The notes below the pieces were generated by a model. The model made no database searches and had not been told where the DNA came from. It saw only the letters and a program-made list of their open reading frames with translations. A stretch of 64,000 bases of DNA, taken from the NCBI GenBank assembly GCA_016293865.1, contig JAEDDG010000006.1, positions 19,593 through 83,592 on the forward strand, given 5' to 3'. A program made the translations under genes and the position numbers. This DNA is from Oscillospiraceae bacterium (lineage in GTDB: Bacteria > Bacillota > Clostridia > Oscillospirales > Oscillospiraceae). Within the stretch, counting starts at the first letter, position 1; each line of letters starts with the position of its first letter. Shown piece by piece: positions 51,784-60,635 of the stretch.

Positions 51784-51827
51784 AGTAAATTCCTTCTTTC
51801 AGATCTGGATATGATTTAATCGACAAA

Positions 51828-51856
51828 ATTATACGCGCGCCAGCCGGATTTGTAAA
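51828..51856 (-). promoter_or_regulatory. Promoter of mtlD
   Basis: Minus strand: TTTACA (51856-51851), 17-bp spacer, TATAAT (51833-51828). Confidence 0.75.
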
Positions 51857-52017
51857 CCAGAATTTCATATTTATGTCATCATACAGCATTCCGGCCAGCC
51901 GCGCTGTTCCAAAAGCGGCAAATCTGCAAATAACAGGCATTCATCCCGCCGTCCCGGCTGCCGCCGGGCTGCTTCATATCCGCGCCGGCGCATCTGCGGG
52001 CATATGCACATACACAC

Positions 52018-52052
52018 AAAGTCCCCGGAAGCGGACGGCTTCCGGGAACTTT
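52018..52052 (-). terminator. Terminator of the large sialidase gene
   Basis: AAAGTCCCCGGAAGC / GCTTCCGGGAACTTT (one mismatch), five-base loop, 13 bases past the stop. Confidence 0.75.
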
Positions 52053-52064
52053 GTCAATATATTC

Positions 52065-55000
52065 TTACTTTTCCAGCAGGCGCAGAAGCATGGCCGCCAC
52101 CTGAACGCGCTGGGCGCTGGTTCCGGGCGACAGCGTGCTGTCCGTCACGCCCTCCATAATGCCGTTTGCAGCCGCCCATCTGACGGCATCCGCAGCCCAA
52201 TCACTGACCTCGTTCCAATCCGTATAACGGCTCATGTCGGCGGTCACGGGCTTCGCGTCTGCGTAGCGGTACAGGATTGCCGCCAGTTCCTCACGCGTCA
52301 GCTCTTTGCCGGGCCGGAAGGTATTGTCGCCGTAACCGTCCACAATGCCGTTTTGTGCGGCCCAGATCACAGCGTCATAATACCAGGCGTCCGCATCCTG
52401 CACGTCCCTGAACGCGCTTTTACCGGACACTGCCGGGCAGCCCTCCATGCGGTACAGGACTGTCATCAGCATACCGCGGGTCATGGGCGCGGTGGGGGCG
52501 AATTTCGTGTCAGACACGCCGTCAAAGAGGCCGGCCTCCAGCACAGCATCCACATATTCATGGTACCAGGCATCTGCGTCACAGTCCGTGAACCGGCTCA
52601 TCTGGCAGTTGTGGACTGATCCGGATCCGTCGTCTCTGACGCAGATCAGGTCAACCGCAATGCTTTCTGTCAGTGCGGCAATTCCGTAACTGCTCACAGC
52701 GCCGATGCTGCGCCCGTTGATGCGGACGTCAGAAATGACATAGCCCTCATCCGCTGTGAAAGTCAGAGTTACGGGCATACCGTATGCAAAGTCACGGTTG
52801 ATGCTCACGCCGTTGGCCAGGACCGTGCCGTTGCGGGCCGTGCCAACGACAGGTAGGGATTCAGGTGTCAGATCCACTTCAATGGCCTGAATTTCAGAAG
52901 GCGCAGTGCTTGCCGTACCGTTGTCCTTCACGAGAATGCCGTCTTTCTGATTCAGACGTGCCGGATCGATCAGAACGCTGGTGCCGCCGGCAAAGGTCCA
53001 GGTCTTTCCACCGTCAATGGAATAGAGCATATCTGCCGTTGTGCCGGTGAGCCAGCCGGAGTCAACGTCATAGACGCACGCCGGTGTTGCCGCCTGCGGC
53101 AGGTCGGCCACGGTGACCGCGCCGGACGCGGTGTGATACAATTCAGCTACGTCAAAAATCCGCAGATTCGTCTCATCGCCGTACATCAGCAGCACGCTGC
53201 GGCCGTAAAACGCCACGGCCGGCCACGGGGTGCCGTAAGACATATCCACAATATTGCGCACATTTTTGTACGTCAGACCGTCGTCTGCCGAAACCGCCAT
53301 TGTCAGCGGCCTTCGGCTGCCGTTGCTGGCGGAATACTCGTTGTTCCAGAACAGGGCGATGTCTCCCGTGGACGGAACGGACATCACCGTGTTGGTCGCG
53401 CTGGGCGACACAACGCCGATGGCTTCCGCCTGCGCCCAGGTGTCGCCGCCGTCAGCAGAAATGGTCTGATAGATTCTGCCCTCCTGTCGGGTGCGCAGGC
53501 TCATCAGAACACCGCCGTTCTTAAGCTCTGCCAGGCAGGGCTCCAGCGCCGCGTTGGGCAGCGTAACGGCATCTCTGGACCGGTGCCAGGTTGCGCCGTC
53601 ATCATCGGAATACCAGACATAGGAAACAGCCCGGTCCGCGCCGTACGCATCATTTGTGACCGCACAGTAGTTCACCGGCAGCAGGATCCGTCCGGTGGAC
53701 AGACGCAGAGCGCGGTTGCCGCTGGATGTAATGGTGTAGCCCTGCGGCTCACTGGTCACAAGCACAGGCTCGCTCCAGGTCTTTCCCTCGTCGGAGGAAC
53801 GGCGCATGTACACATTGCAGATGTTGGTCGTCTCTTTTTCCAGATTAAAGAACAGCAGATCGCCGTTTTCCAGCCAGAGATACGTGGACTGCATCACATT
53901 GACGCTGCCCTCCTGCTTGGTCATCACAACCCATTCGTCGCCCCAGGTATAGCCGCCGTCAGTGGACGCGCGGGCATTGAGCGTCGCATCGCTGAAATCG
54001 CCGTGCGCTTCGCCGAACCCGTTGTAGCCCATGATCAGGGTCCCGTCTGGCAGCGTGTAGAAATCGCCTTCCGCGCCGCGGTCACCGGGATAAATCGTTT
54101 CCCCGGACAGAATTTCCCGGCTGGAATAGGCTTTCAAACCGTCTGCCAGGCTGGTCAGCGCAGCATTGATTCCCTCTCCCGCCGCGTACAGTTTCAGATA
54201 GCCGCAGACCACGCTGTCAAAGGTCAGACGCAGTGTTCCGGCGCCGCGGCTGAGCGTCACATCCTGAATCTGCGTAAACGTTCTGTTGTCATTGCTGGTG
54301 TAGACGCGGAATGCATCAGCCCCCAGATTGTCCAGTCCGGTACCGGTGAGCTCAATGGCCTCCACGGGACAGCCGATGCCGAAGTTGATGCCCACGCTGT
54401 CGCCGGTGGTGATGGTCAGTTCCCCTTCTTTATAAACGCGGGTCATGGCTGTCCGGGCCGGTGCGGTGTCATTCTGCGCCTGCATGACGGTGCCGGCCAT
54501 CACCCACTGACGGGCAATGCGCCGCTCCGCACGGATACAGGTGTTGACGTCTGTCAGGCGGATGCTTCCGGATGCTTCCGTCCTGGTGGTATTGACCTTA
54601 ACATAGCGCGCCTCCACGCCGGAGAACTCAAACAGAACCTGGCATTTGCCGTCCTCGACGATTCTGTTGAAGCTGAAGCCGTCCACCTGAGTCCATGTCG
54701 TATTGTCATCACTCTGCCAGACGGTAAACTGGTTGGCGCGCGAGGTCACCGTGTCGTCATTGTCATAGATGCGCAGGGCATTGACCGGCTGCTTCTCGCC
54801 GAGATCCACGCCGATGCTGACGCGCTGCGCGTCAATGTATGCGCCGCCGCTGGCAGGCGCCAGAACGCCGGCAGCCGGATCTGTATCGGGGCCGAGATAG
54901 AGCACCGCGCCGTCAAGAACCTCAGGCACATAGACGACAGGATCCGCTTCCGTACGCTCGGGCATTTCAAAGATGCCCGTGGACTCCGCCGCCCAGACAT

Positions 55001-57368
55001 TGTCAATCACGGCCGACGCACCGGCGCCCACCCGCATATACAGGCCGTTGACAACAGCGGCGCTGTTGGAATAAAGCGCCATACCCACGTAATCTCCGTT
55101 CACATACACGCGGGCATAATCCACATTTCGTTCCAGAGGCAGGTCAATCACGATTCCCGCCGCCTCCCCGGCTTTGACCGCGCCGGGCTCGGTAAACTCA
55201 ATCCACCTGCTGTCGCGTTTATAGCGCAGGGTTCCGTCTGCCTCCGCGCTGAGGCAGAAGCCGGGCAGGCCGCCCACGGCCAGGCCGAACTCCAGCGCTG
55301 CGGGATCGTCAATGGTCACAGTAAAACCGAACCTGCCGCTGCGCACTGCGCCCAGATCGCGCTCCGCCGCAGCCGCACCGGTCATCTTCAGAACGCCGTC
55401 GGCAGCGGCCGCCGTACCGGTGACTGTATAATTCTCCAGTTCATCCGCCGATGCAAAGGTATCCGTAAATGCCTCAGGACCGTCCGTGACAGTCTGCGGC
55501 CCGATGATCTTCACATTGTCAATCCAGAAAACGTCGCCCACGCCGGCCTGGTTGTTGGACTGGAAAACCAGGCGGTCCGCTGCGCTGATGGCCGCATTGG
55601 CATAAATATCGCCCAGATAAACGCCGTCAACATACATTCTGGCCGCGGACGCGCCGACAGTCTGGACAAAGCGGATATTGTACCAGGTATCCGGCCGGAT
55701 AACGGTCAGCGGCGTATTGATCCATTTCCATGCCCCGACGTCAAAATAGCGAAGGGCCCCCGTTCCGTCGCCGTTCGGGAACACACCGAGGCTGACCTTT
55801 TTACTGCCGGAAGCAAACGACCCGGCAAAGGTACCGAAAGCATTGACCCCGGACACCGACTCCAGCAGATAATCAAAGCTGATGTCAACATCGTCCGAAG
55901 CAGCAAAGGCATAGCCGGCGCGCACAGGCTCGCTGAAAACAGCGCTGTTGTCCTCCAGGCGCAGGGCATTTCCGCTGCCGCAGGGCATATCGACAACCCA
56001 GGCTCCGGTCTCCGTACCTTCTGCCGCTTCCCTGGTCCAGCCGGCAGGCAGCGCGCCGGAAACCGCATCCTCAAAGTCCTGGGAATATGTACCCGCGCCG
56101 GTTTTGTAAACAAAATTGTCCAGCCAGAATGCATCATCTATGCTGGCGGCATTGTTTGTCTGCACAACCACACGGTCCACGGTGCTCAGATTTTTCACCG
56201 CAAACCGCGCAATCTCTGTGCCGTTCATATACAGGATCGCCGCACTGCTCCCGCTGAGCACAAGACGGAAGCTGTACCAGACACAGGGCTGCAGGGTAAT
56301 TCCATCCACCGTGGTCCAGCTGGCCGCGCCGATCGTTGTCAGGCGGCCGGTGCCGTCCGCATTTTCAAAGATTCCAATGCCGGCCTTGCGCTGGTTTGAG
56401 GCCGTGCCGCCGTTGAACAGGCCGATGGCGTTGACGCCGTTGGCGCTGCCCAAACGGTAGTCAAAGGACAGCTCCGCATCAGCCGACGCCTCCGAAACAT
56501 AGATGGCGCGCGCAGGTCCGAGAACAGTGCTGGCATCCTGCACAAACAGAGCCTTCGCGCTTCCCGCAGTCTCGGATATGACCTCCACAAGAGCCTTGTC
56601 GTCCGACTCCCTGCTCCAGCCGCCGGGAATGCTGCCCACGCTTACAGACTCAAAGTCCTCGGAAACAACGGCTTGATCTGCGCCTGCCTCCGTTTTGATC
56701 ACGACGTTGTCAATCCAGAACATATCGCCGGTACCGGCGGCATTGTTGGACTGGGCAATCATCCGATCCACTGCGGCAACATTTCTCGTAACAAAAGCCG
56801 CAATCTCCCGTCCGTCAAGGTACAGCACCGCGTTTTTCGATTCGTCAATCACAAGTCTGATGTTATACCAGACGCCTGCTTTCAGCGCGGGCGCATCCGA
56901 CGCCGTCCACTGACCTGCGCTGTTGATGTACTTCAGAATACCGGTGCCGCCTTCACCGGGAAATACACCAATTCCGGTCTTCCGTTGGCCTGAGGTCGTG
57001 CCGCCGTTGAACAGTCCCACTGCGTTGACCACAGAGACGGTTCCCAGCCTGTAGTCAAAGCTCACAAAAATCTTCGACTGGGCCGCAAAGGTCACCGTTC
57101 CCCTGGACGTGGCCGCGGTGGACTGGTCGCTGAGCAGCAGCGCACGGTTGGCTGCCGCAGCACCGCTCACGCTTTCCACCTTTGCGCTGATGGCGCTCTC
57201 GCCGACTGCATTGACCGTCCATCCCGTTGGCTCGGCGCCTGTGGTCATGGCGTCAAAATTCTCGTCAAGCACCGCTTTCGCGGCAGCGGAGGCAGCTGCA
57301 GGCATCATGCCCATCATCAGCACAAGACACAGCAGCGCCGCAAACACTCTTTTGGCCTGTTTCATCAT
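52065..57368 (-). CDS. Giant secreted SLH-anchored sialidase with LamG-like and discoidin-like modules
   Basis: A 1767-residue surface enzyme. Signal peptide to about residue 29 (ALLCLVLMMGMMPAAASA). Three clearly related LamG/concanavalin-like repeats of about 195 residues follow (each with GWT or GWSR, VNAxGxF, WYNIR or WYSFR, FWIDN or FWLDN), then a more divergent fourth. Two discoidin-like carbohydrate-binding regions come next (VSIGVDLGEKQPVNALRIYD; VGINFGIGCPVEAIEL). The beta-propeller has Asp boxes STDGGYTW, SSDEGKTW, SDDDGATW and SADGGDTW and an opening GAEGDFYTLPDGTLIMGYNG. Three C-terminal SLH domains (MTRGMLMTVLYRM, LTREELAAILYRY, SAQRVQVAAMLLRL) fix it to the wall. It probably releases sialic acid or a related sugar from host glycans. 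It is preceded by an AraC regulator gene. Confidence 0.88.
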   Translation of the reverse strand: MMKQAKRVFAALLCLVLMMGMMPAAASAAAKAVLDENFDAMTTGAEPTGWTVNAVGESAISAKVESVSGAAAANRALLLSDQSTAATSRGTVTFAAQSKIFVSFDYRLGTVSVVNAVGLFNGGTTSGQRKTGIGVFPGEGGTGILKYINSAGQWTASDAPALKAGVWYNIRLVIDESKNAVLYLDGREIAAFVTRNVAAVDRMIAQSNNAAGTGDMFWIDNVVIKTEAGADQAVVSEDFESVSVGSIPGGWSRESDDKALVEVISETAGSAKALFVQDASTVLGPARAIYVSEASADAELSFDYRLGSANGVNAIGLFNGGTASNQRKAGIGIFENADGTGRLTTIGAASWTTVDGITLQPCVWYSFRLVLSGSSAAILYMNGTEIARFAVKNLSTVDRVVVQTNNAASIDDAFWLDNFVYKTGAGTYSQDFEDAVSGALPAGWTREAAEGTETGAWVVDMPCGSGNALRLEDNSAVFSEPVRAGYAFAASDDVDISFDYLLESVSGVNAFGTFAGSFASGSKKVSLGVFPNGDGTGALRYFDVGAWKWINTPLTVIRPDTWYNIRFVQTVGASAARMYVDGVYLGDIYANAAISAADRLVFQSNNQAGVGDVFWIDNVKIIGPQTVTDGPEAFTDTFASADELENYTVTGTAAAADGVLKMTGAAAAERDLGAVRSGRFGFTVTIDDPAALEFGLAVGGLPGFCLSAEADGTLRYKRDSRWIEFTEPGAVKAGEAAGIVIDLPLERNVDYARVYVNGDYVGMALYSNSAAVVNGLYMRVGAGASAVIDNVWAAESTGIFEMPERTEADPVVYVPEVLDGAVLYLGPDTDPAAGVLAPASGGAYIDAQRVSIGVDLGEKQPVNALRIYDNDDTVTSRANQFTVWQSDDNTTWTQVDGFSFNRIVEDGKCQVLFEFSGVEARYVKVNTTRTEASGSIRLTDVNTCIRAERRIARQWVMAGTVMQAQNDTAPARTAMTRVYKEGELTITTGDSVGINFGIGCPVEAIELTGTGLDNLGADAFRVYTSNDNRTFTQIQDVTLSRGAGTLRLTFDSVVCGYLKLYAAGEGINAALTSLADGLKAYSSREILSGETIYPGDRGAEGDFYTLPDGTLIMGYNGFGEAHGDFSDATLNARASTDGGYTWGDEWVVMTKQEGSVNVMQSTYLWLENGDLLFFNLEKETTNICNVYMRRSSDEGKTWSEPVLVTSEPQGYTITSSGNRALRLSTGRILLPVNYCAVTNDAYGADRAVSYVWYSDDDGATWHRSRDAVTLPNAALEPCLAELKNGGVLMSLRTRQEGRIYQTISADGGDTWAQAEAIGVVSPSATNTVMSVPSTGDIALFWNNEYSASNGSRRPLTMAVSADDGLTYKNVRNIVDMSYGTPWPAVAFYGRSVLLMYGDETNLRIFDVAELYHTASGAVTVADLPQAATPACVYDVDSGWLTGTTADMLYSIDGGKTWTFAGGTSVLIDPARLNQKDGILVKDNGTASTAPSEIQAIEVDLTPESLPVVGTARNGTVLANGVSINRDFAYGMPVTLTFTADEGYVISDVRINGRSIGAVSSYGIAALTESIAVDLICVRDDGSGSVHNCQMSRFTDCDADAWYHEYVDAVLEAGLFDGVSDTKFAPTAPMTRGMLMTVLYRMEGCPAVSGKSAFRDVQDADAWYYDAVIWAAQNGIVDGYGDNTFRPGKELTREELAAILYRYADAKPVTADMSRYTDWNEVSDWAADAVRWAAANGIMEGVTDSTLSPGTSAQRVQVAAMLLRLLEK

Positions 57369-57402
57369 TTCCCTCCTCTATTCCTCAAAGCGAAAAAACA
57401 GT

Positions 57403-57461
57403 ACAACACCAAAATGACGATGTTGTGCTTAGATTATACAGAACAATTTATGCTGTTTCAA
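57403..57461 (-). promoter_or_regulatory. Promoter and candidate operator of the large sialidase gene
   Basis: Minus strand: TTGAAA (57461-57456), 17-bp spacer, TATAAT (57438-57433). An inverted repeat ACAACA...TGTTGT (57403-57408 and 57421-57426) lies just downstream, placed to block early transcription. The AraC-type regulator gene next door is the likely source of its binding protein. Confidence 0.72.
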
Positions 57462-57498
57462 CAAACAAACAGGACATATGTCTGTCGCTTTTGTCCTC

Positions 57499-58362
57499 TC
57501 AGTTTCTTTTGTAGTCCCGCCCGTAATAACTCCTGTAAGCCTTCAGAAAACCGTTGCGCGATTGATACCCCACTCTCCGGGCATTCTCCTCCGCAGTGAG
57601 ATGTTCCAGCAGCCGCCAGCCCTCCGCAAACTCCATGCGGTATTCCGTGAGCATCTGGCTGAACGTCCTGCCGTACAGCCGTTCAAGGATACGCGACAGC
57701 TGCCGGCCGCTGACGCACAGGATTTCCGCCAGCTGCTCCCGGCTGCAGTCTGTGTTTGGATGATGCTCCACAAAAAAGATTTCGATCACTTCCGGAGCGA
57801 AGTCGTTGATGGAGTACTTATCCGCCCATACAGTTCTTGTCCTGCCGGGGCCGATCGCCTGGGCAATGCGGACCATCAGCTCCTGAAAGATGAAATACAG
57901 ATGATCCGTATTGACCTGTTCGCCTTTTTCCAGCTCCTGCCGAATGCTTTTCAACAATCTGCTGCTGTCGGATGTGCCCCGGAATTCCACCGGTTCCCTG
58001 ATCTTCAGAAATGCTTCCAGCGCTTCATTGGGCGTGTGCACTCTGCGCCCGCCTTTGTGCTGAATCTCCTGCACATAAAACTGAAAGGTGGTCACAAACG
58101 TTCCCTTTGTATCGCTCTCAAATTTTCCGGTGTGCCGCACGTTGGGCGGAATCACCCGGAACACGGCGCGGACGTTCTCATCCTCAGGCTCCCAGCAGCA
58201 GAGAATCTCATAGCGGATATGGTAATGGCGGCAGCAAAGAATATTCTGCTTGTTGTCCATAAAGTTTTCATGGAGCATCACTGAAAACACATGCTGATTT
58301 GTCGGCAGTTCGATTTTAAATGCAAACTTCTGATATTTCTGCCGCTGCAGGTTCGTATCCAT
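57499..58362 (-). CDS. AraC-family transcriptional regulator of the sialidase
   Basis: A 287-residue regulator. N-terminal sensor of about 180 residues with HYHIRYEILCCWEPED (cupin-like). The C-terminal AraC/XylS domain has CSREQLAEILCVSGRQLSRI and EENARRVGYQSRNGFLKAYR, ending SYYGRDYKRN. It lies directly upstream of the giant sialidase gene on the same strand, with a dedicated sialidase promoter in between. It is therefore the natural sugar-responsive activator of that gene. It shares its last residues with the other AraC protein (YKSYFGHPVPKK), as is common in the family. Confidence 0.88.
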   Translation of the reverse strand: MDTNLQRQKYQKFAFKIELPTNQHVFSVMLHENFMDNKQNILCCRHYHIRYEILCCWEPEDENVRAVFRVIPPNVRHTGKFESDTKGTFVTTFQFYVQEIQHKGGRRVHTPNEALEAFLKIREPVEFRGTSDSSRLLKSIRQELEKGEQVNTDHLYFIFQELMVRIAQAIGPGRTRTVWADKYSINDFAPEVIEIFFVEHHPNTDCSREQLAEILCVSGRQLSRILERLYGRTFSQMLTEYRMEFAEGWRLLEHLTAEENARRVGYQSRNGFLKAYRSYYGRDYKRN

Positions 58363-58578
58363 GCCGCCGGTCCCCTCTCATTGTCTGAAGAACAGATTGC
58401 TTTCCATTTACATCAGAAATTTCTTTTTTCACCATTTTCAGATTTCAGTCCATATCCGGATAATTGCCGATATCCGGCACATACGCTGCGAACCTCTGTC
58501 CGGCTGCGGCCGCCCGGGCCTGCCGGCCGGAAGCGCAAGCTGCCTGAAAAAGCGCCGGCAGGCAGAAAAAGTGCATAA

Positions 58579-58615
58579 GCCCCGCCAATCGGGTCAAAAA
58601 TCCAGTTGGCGGGGC
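58579..58615 (-). terminator. Hairpin after upp
   Basis: GCCCCGCCAA / TTGGCGGGGC with a 17-base loop, 30 bases past the upp stop. The T-run is poor. Confidence 0.5.
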
Positions 58616-58644
58616 ATGAGGTTTTCTGTCAGCAGAACAGAAGC

Positions 58645-59286
58645 TTATTTGGTTCCGAAGATCCGGTCTCCGGCGTCGCCCAAACCGGGCACAATGTAGC
58701 CGTGGTCATTGAGCTTCTCATCAATGGCTGCAACATAAATATCCACGTCCGGATGATCGGCACGGATGCGCTTGACACCTTCCGGTGCAGCCAGGATGCA
58801 CATGAGCTTGATGGAGCGGCAGCCATATTCCTTGATAAAGGAGATCGCCGCCGTGGCGCTGCCGCCGGTGGCCAGCATGGGATCCGTAATCAGTACATCC
58901 CGCTCGGCAATGTCCTTCGGCATTTTGCAGTAATACTTGACAGGTTCCAGCGTCTGCGGATCGCGGTAAAGACCGATATGTCCGACCTTTACAGAGGGGA
59001 CAAGCTCAATGATCCCGTCGACCATTCCAAGACCGGCGCGGAGGATCGGCACGACGGCCATTTTCTTGCCGGCAATCTTATTGACTTTCGCCAGCCCGAT
59101 AGGCGTCTCCACATCAACCTTTTCCACAGGCAGGTCGCGCGTCGCCTCATAGCACATCAGCATGGCGACCTCAGAGGCCAGCTCGCGGAACTCCTTGACG
59201 CTTGTCTCCTTGTCTCTCATGATCGACAGTTTATGTTGAATCAGGGGGTGATCCAGTACGTGCAGTTTCTCGTCCATATCAGTCAT
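58645..59286 (-). CDS. upp: Uracil phosphoribosyltransferase
   Basis: A 213-residue enzyme that makes UMP from uracil and PRPP. Clear family parts: HPLIQHKLSIMRDKETSVKE at the N-terminus, PILRAGLGMVDGI, the PRPP loop LITDPMLATGGSA (about 129-141) and the uracil-binding end GYIVPGLGDAGDRIFGTK. It lies 26 bases after tsaB on the same strand, so it is probably the last gene of the tsaE-tsaB-upp unit. The length is normal for the family. Confidence 0.95.
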   Translation of the reverse strand: MTDMDEKLHVLDHPLIQHKLSIMRDKETSVKEFRELASEVAMLMCYEATRDLPVEKVDVETPIGLAKVNKIAGKKMAVVPILRAGLGMVDGIIELVPSVKVGHIGLYRDPQTLEPVKYYCKMPKDIAERDVLITDPMLATGGSATAAISFIKEYGCRSIKLMCILAAPEGVKRIRADHPDVDIYVAAIDEKLNDHGYIVPGLGDAGDRIFGTK

Positions 59287-59312
59287 TCTCCTTATTCATA
59301 ATAGATTGTTTT

Positions 59313-60014
59313 CTATTGCTCCTGATTTTTCAGCCGTTCCAGCCGCTCACGCTCCGCCTGACTGAGGCGCAGATAATTGGGCGTCAGATCCGCTGCATCC
59401 GCCGGCTGTTTTCCGGCGGCGGCCATAGCCACGCCCCAGGCGCTCTGAAGCCGCAGCGGCGCGGGTGTCGGAAGCACCGGGACACCGCCCGCGTCAAACG
59501 CAGCTTTGCAAAGCGCTGCGCCGTCGCCCACAAGATAGCAGGGTTCTCCTGCCGCGCGCATCTCCCCGGTCAGTACGTCCAGCGCAATGGCGCGGTCCGG
59601 CTGCAGCCGCACCGGCCTGCCGTCCTGAATCCGGAAAACTGCATTGTAAACCTGACTGCGGCGGGCATCCATCACCGGGCAGATCAGCGCGCCCTCTCGG
59701 TCGGCAAAATGCCAGGCCATCGCCTTCAGCGTCGACACGCCGACCGCAGGCTTGTCCGCGCCCCAGGCAAGACCCTTGGCCGCCGCAACGCCGATGCGGA
59801 TCCCGGTAAAGGAGCCGGGCCCTTTGGCAACGGCAATCACATCCACGTCGTCAACTGTCATTTCCAGGTTGCCGAGCATATCCTCAACCATGCTCAGAAG
59901 CGTTCTGCTGTGGGTCAGGCCGCAGCACTGCCAGTACTGCGCCGTCAGTTCGCCGTCCGTACACAGTGCGCAGGACGCGGCTTTCGCCGAGGATTCAATG
60001 GCCAGGATTTTCAT
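59313..60014 (-). CDS. tsaB: tRNA t6A synthesis protein TsaB
   Basis: A 233-residue ASKHA-fold protein of the TsaB/YeaZ family: MKILAIESSAKAASCALC at the start, VIAVAKGPGSFTGIRIGVAA (about 70-89), and CPVMDARRSQVYNAVF. With TsaD and TsaE it makes the threonylcarbamoyl group of t6A37 on ANN-reading tRNAs. The start ATG 60014 lies inside the end of tsaE (20-base overlap), the usual arrangement. The frame extends upstream only as a shadow of tsaE. Confidence 0.95.
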   Translation of the reverse strand: MKILAIESSAKAASCALCTDGELTAQYWQCCGLTHSRTLLSMVEDMLGNLEMTVDDVDVIAVAKGPGSFTGIRIGVAAAKGLAWGADKPAVGVSTLKAMAWHFADREGALICPVMDARRSQVYNAVFRIQDGRPVRLQPDRAIALDVLTGEMRAAGEPCYLVGDGAALCKAAFDAGGVPVLPTPAPLRLQSAWGVAMAAAGKQPADAADLTPNYLRLSQAERERLERLKNQEQ

Positions 60015-60444
60015 TGATTTCGTCCCTCCCGTCCGGGAATGCAGCTGTAATCGACCGGCAGCTGTCCTCCAGTTTTTCAATGTGCACACGGATCGTATCC
60101 GGATCAAACGCATCCTCCACGTTTTCGCTCCACTCCACTGCGCACACGCCGCCGCGTACCAGATAATCCTCCCAGCCGATCTCAAACAGCTCGTCCGGTC
60201 CGCCCAGGCGGTACATGTCAAAATGAAAAAGCGGCACCGGACCCGGATATTCGTTCACAATGGTAAACGTCGGGCTTGAAACCCGCGCCGCCACACCCAG
60301 GCCTCTGGCCATACCGCGGACAAAAGCGGTTTTCCCCGCCCCCAGGCCGCCGTACAGCGCCACAACGTCGCCCGGCCGCAGAAGTCCTGCAAACGCCGCG
60401 CCGGCGCGCTCAGTCCCGGCCTCACTGTCTGTATAATACAACAT
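59995..60444 (-). CDS. tsaE: tRNA t6A synthesis ATPase TsaE
   Basis: A 149-residue P-loop ATPase: Walker A LYGGLGAGKTAFVRG (about 30-44), VSSPTFTIVNEY, LFHFDMYRLGGPDELFEIGW and VCAVEWSENV, all typical of TsaE/YjeE. It regulates the TsaB-TsaD complex in t6A formation. It is the first gene of its unit, with an extended -10 promoter just upstream and divergent rodA beyond. Confidence 0.95.
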   Translation of the reverse strand: MLYYTDSEAGTERAGAAFAGLLRPGDVVALYGGLGAGKTAFVRGMARGLGVAARVSSPTFTIVNEYPGPVPLFHFDMYRLGGPDELFEIGWEDYLVRGGVCAVEWSENVEDAFDPDTIRVHIEKLEDSCRSITAAFPDGRDEINENPGH

Positions 60445-60505
60445 TGCTTTCCCTCTTTAAAACGCGCGGCCCTGAAAGTCCACTGCCGGCACATGCTTTC
60501 ATGCC

Positions 60506-60514
60506 ATTATAACA
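60506..60514 (-). promoter_or_regulatory. Extended -10 promoter of the tsaE unit
   Basis: The minus strand reads TGTTATAAT, a TGn extended -10. The nearest TTGACT lies 24 bp away, too far for a standard -35. Confidence 0.5.
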
Positions 60515-60635
60515 CCGTCCGTCCGTTTCGAAAAGAGTCAATTTAATATTTACTATCGGGAGATTTGATGATAAACTGTATAACAATGAATTCTTACCGC
60601 GGCGTCCGGCCGCCGGCTTTATTCTGAGGTATATT

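Noticed and set aside
53133..56399. 1088-codon plus-strand frame across the giant sialidase
   Set aside because: Antisense shadow of the LamG/discoidin modules; Arg/His/Cys-rich composition and no domain.
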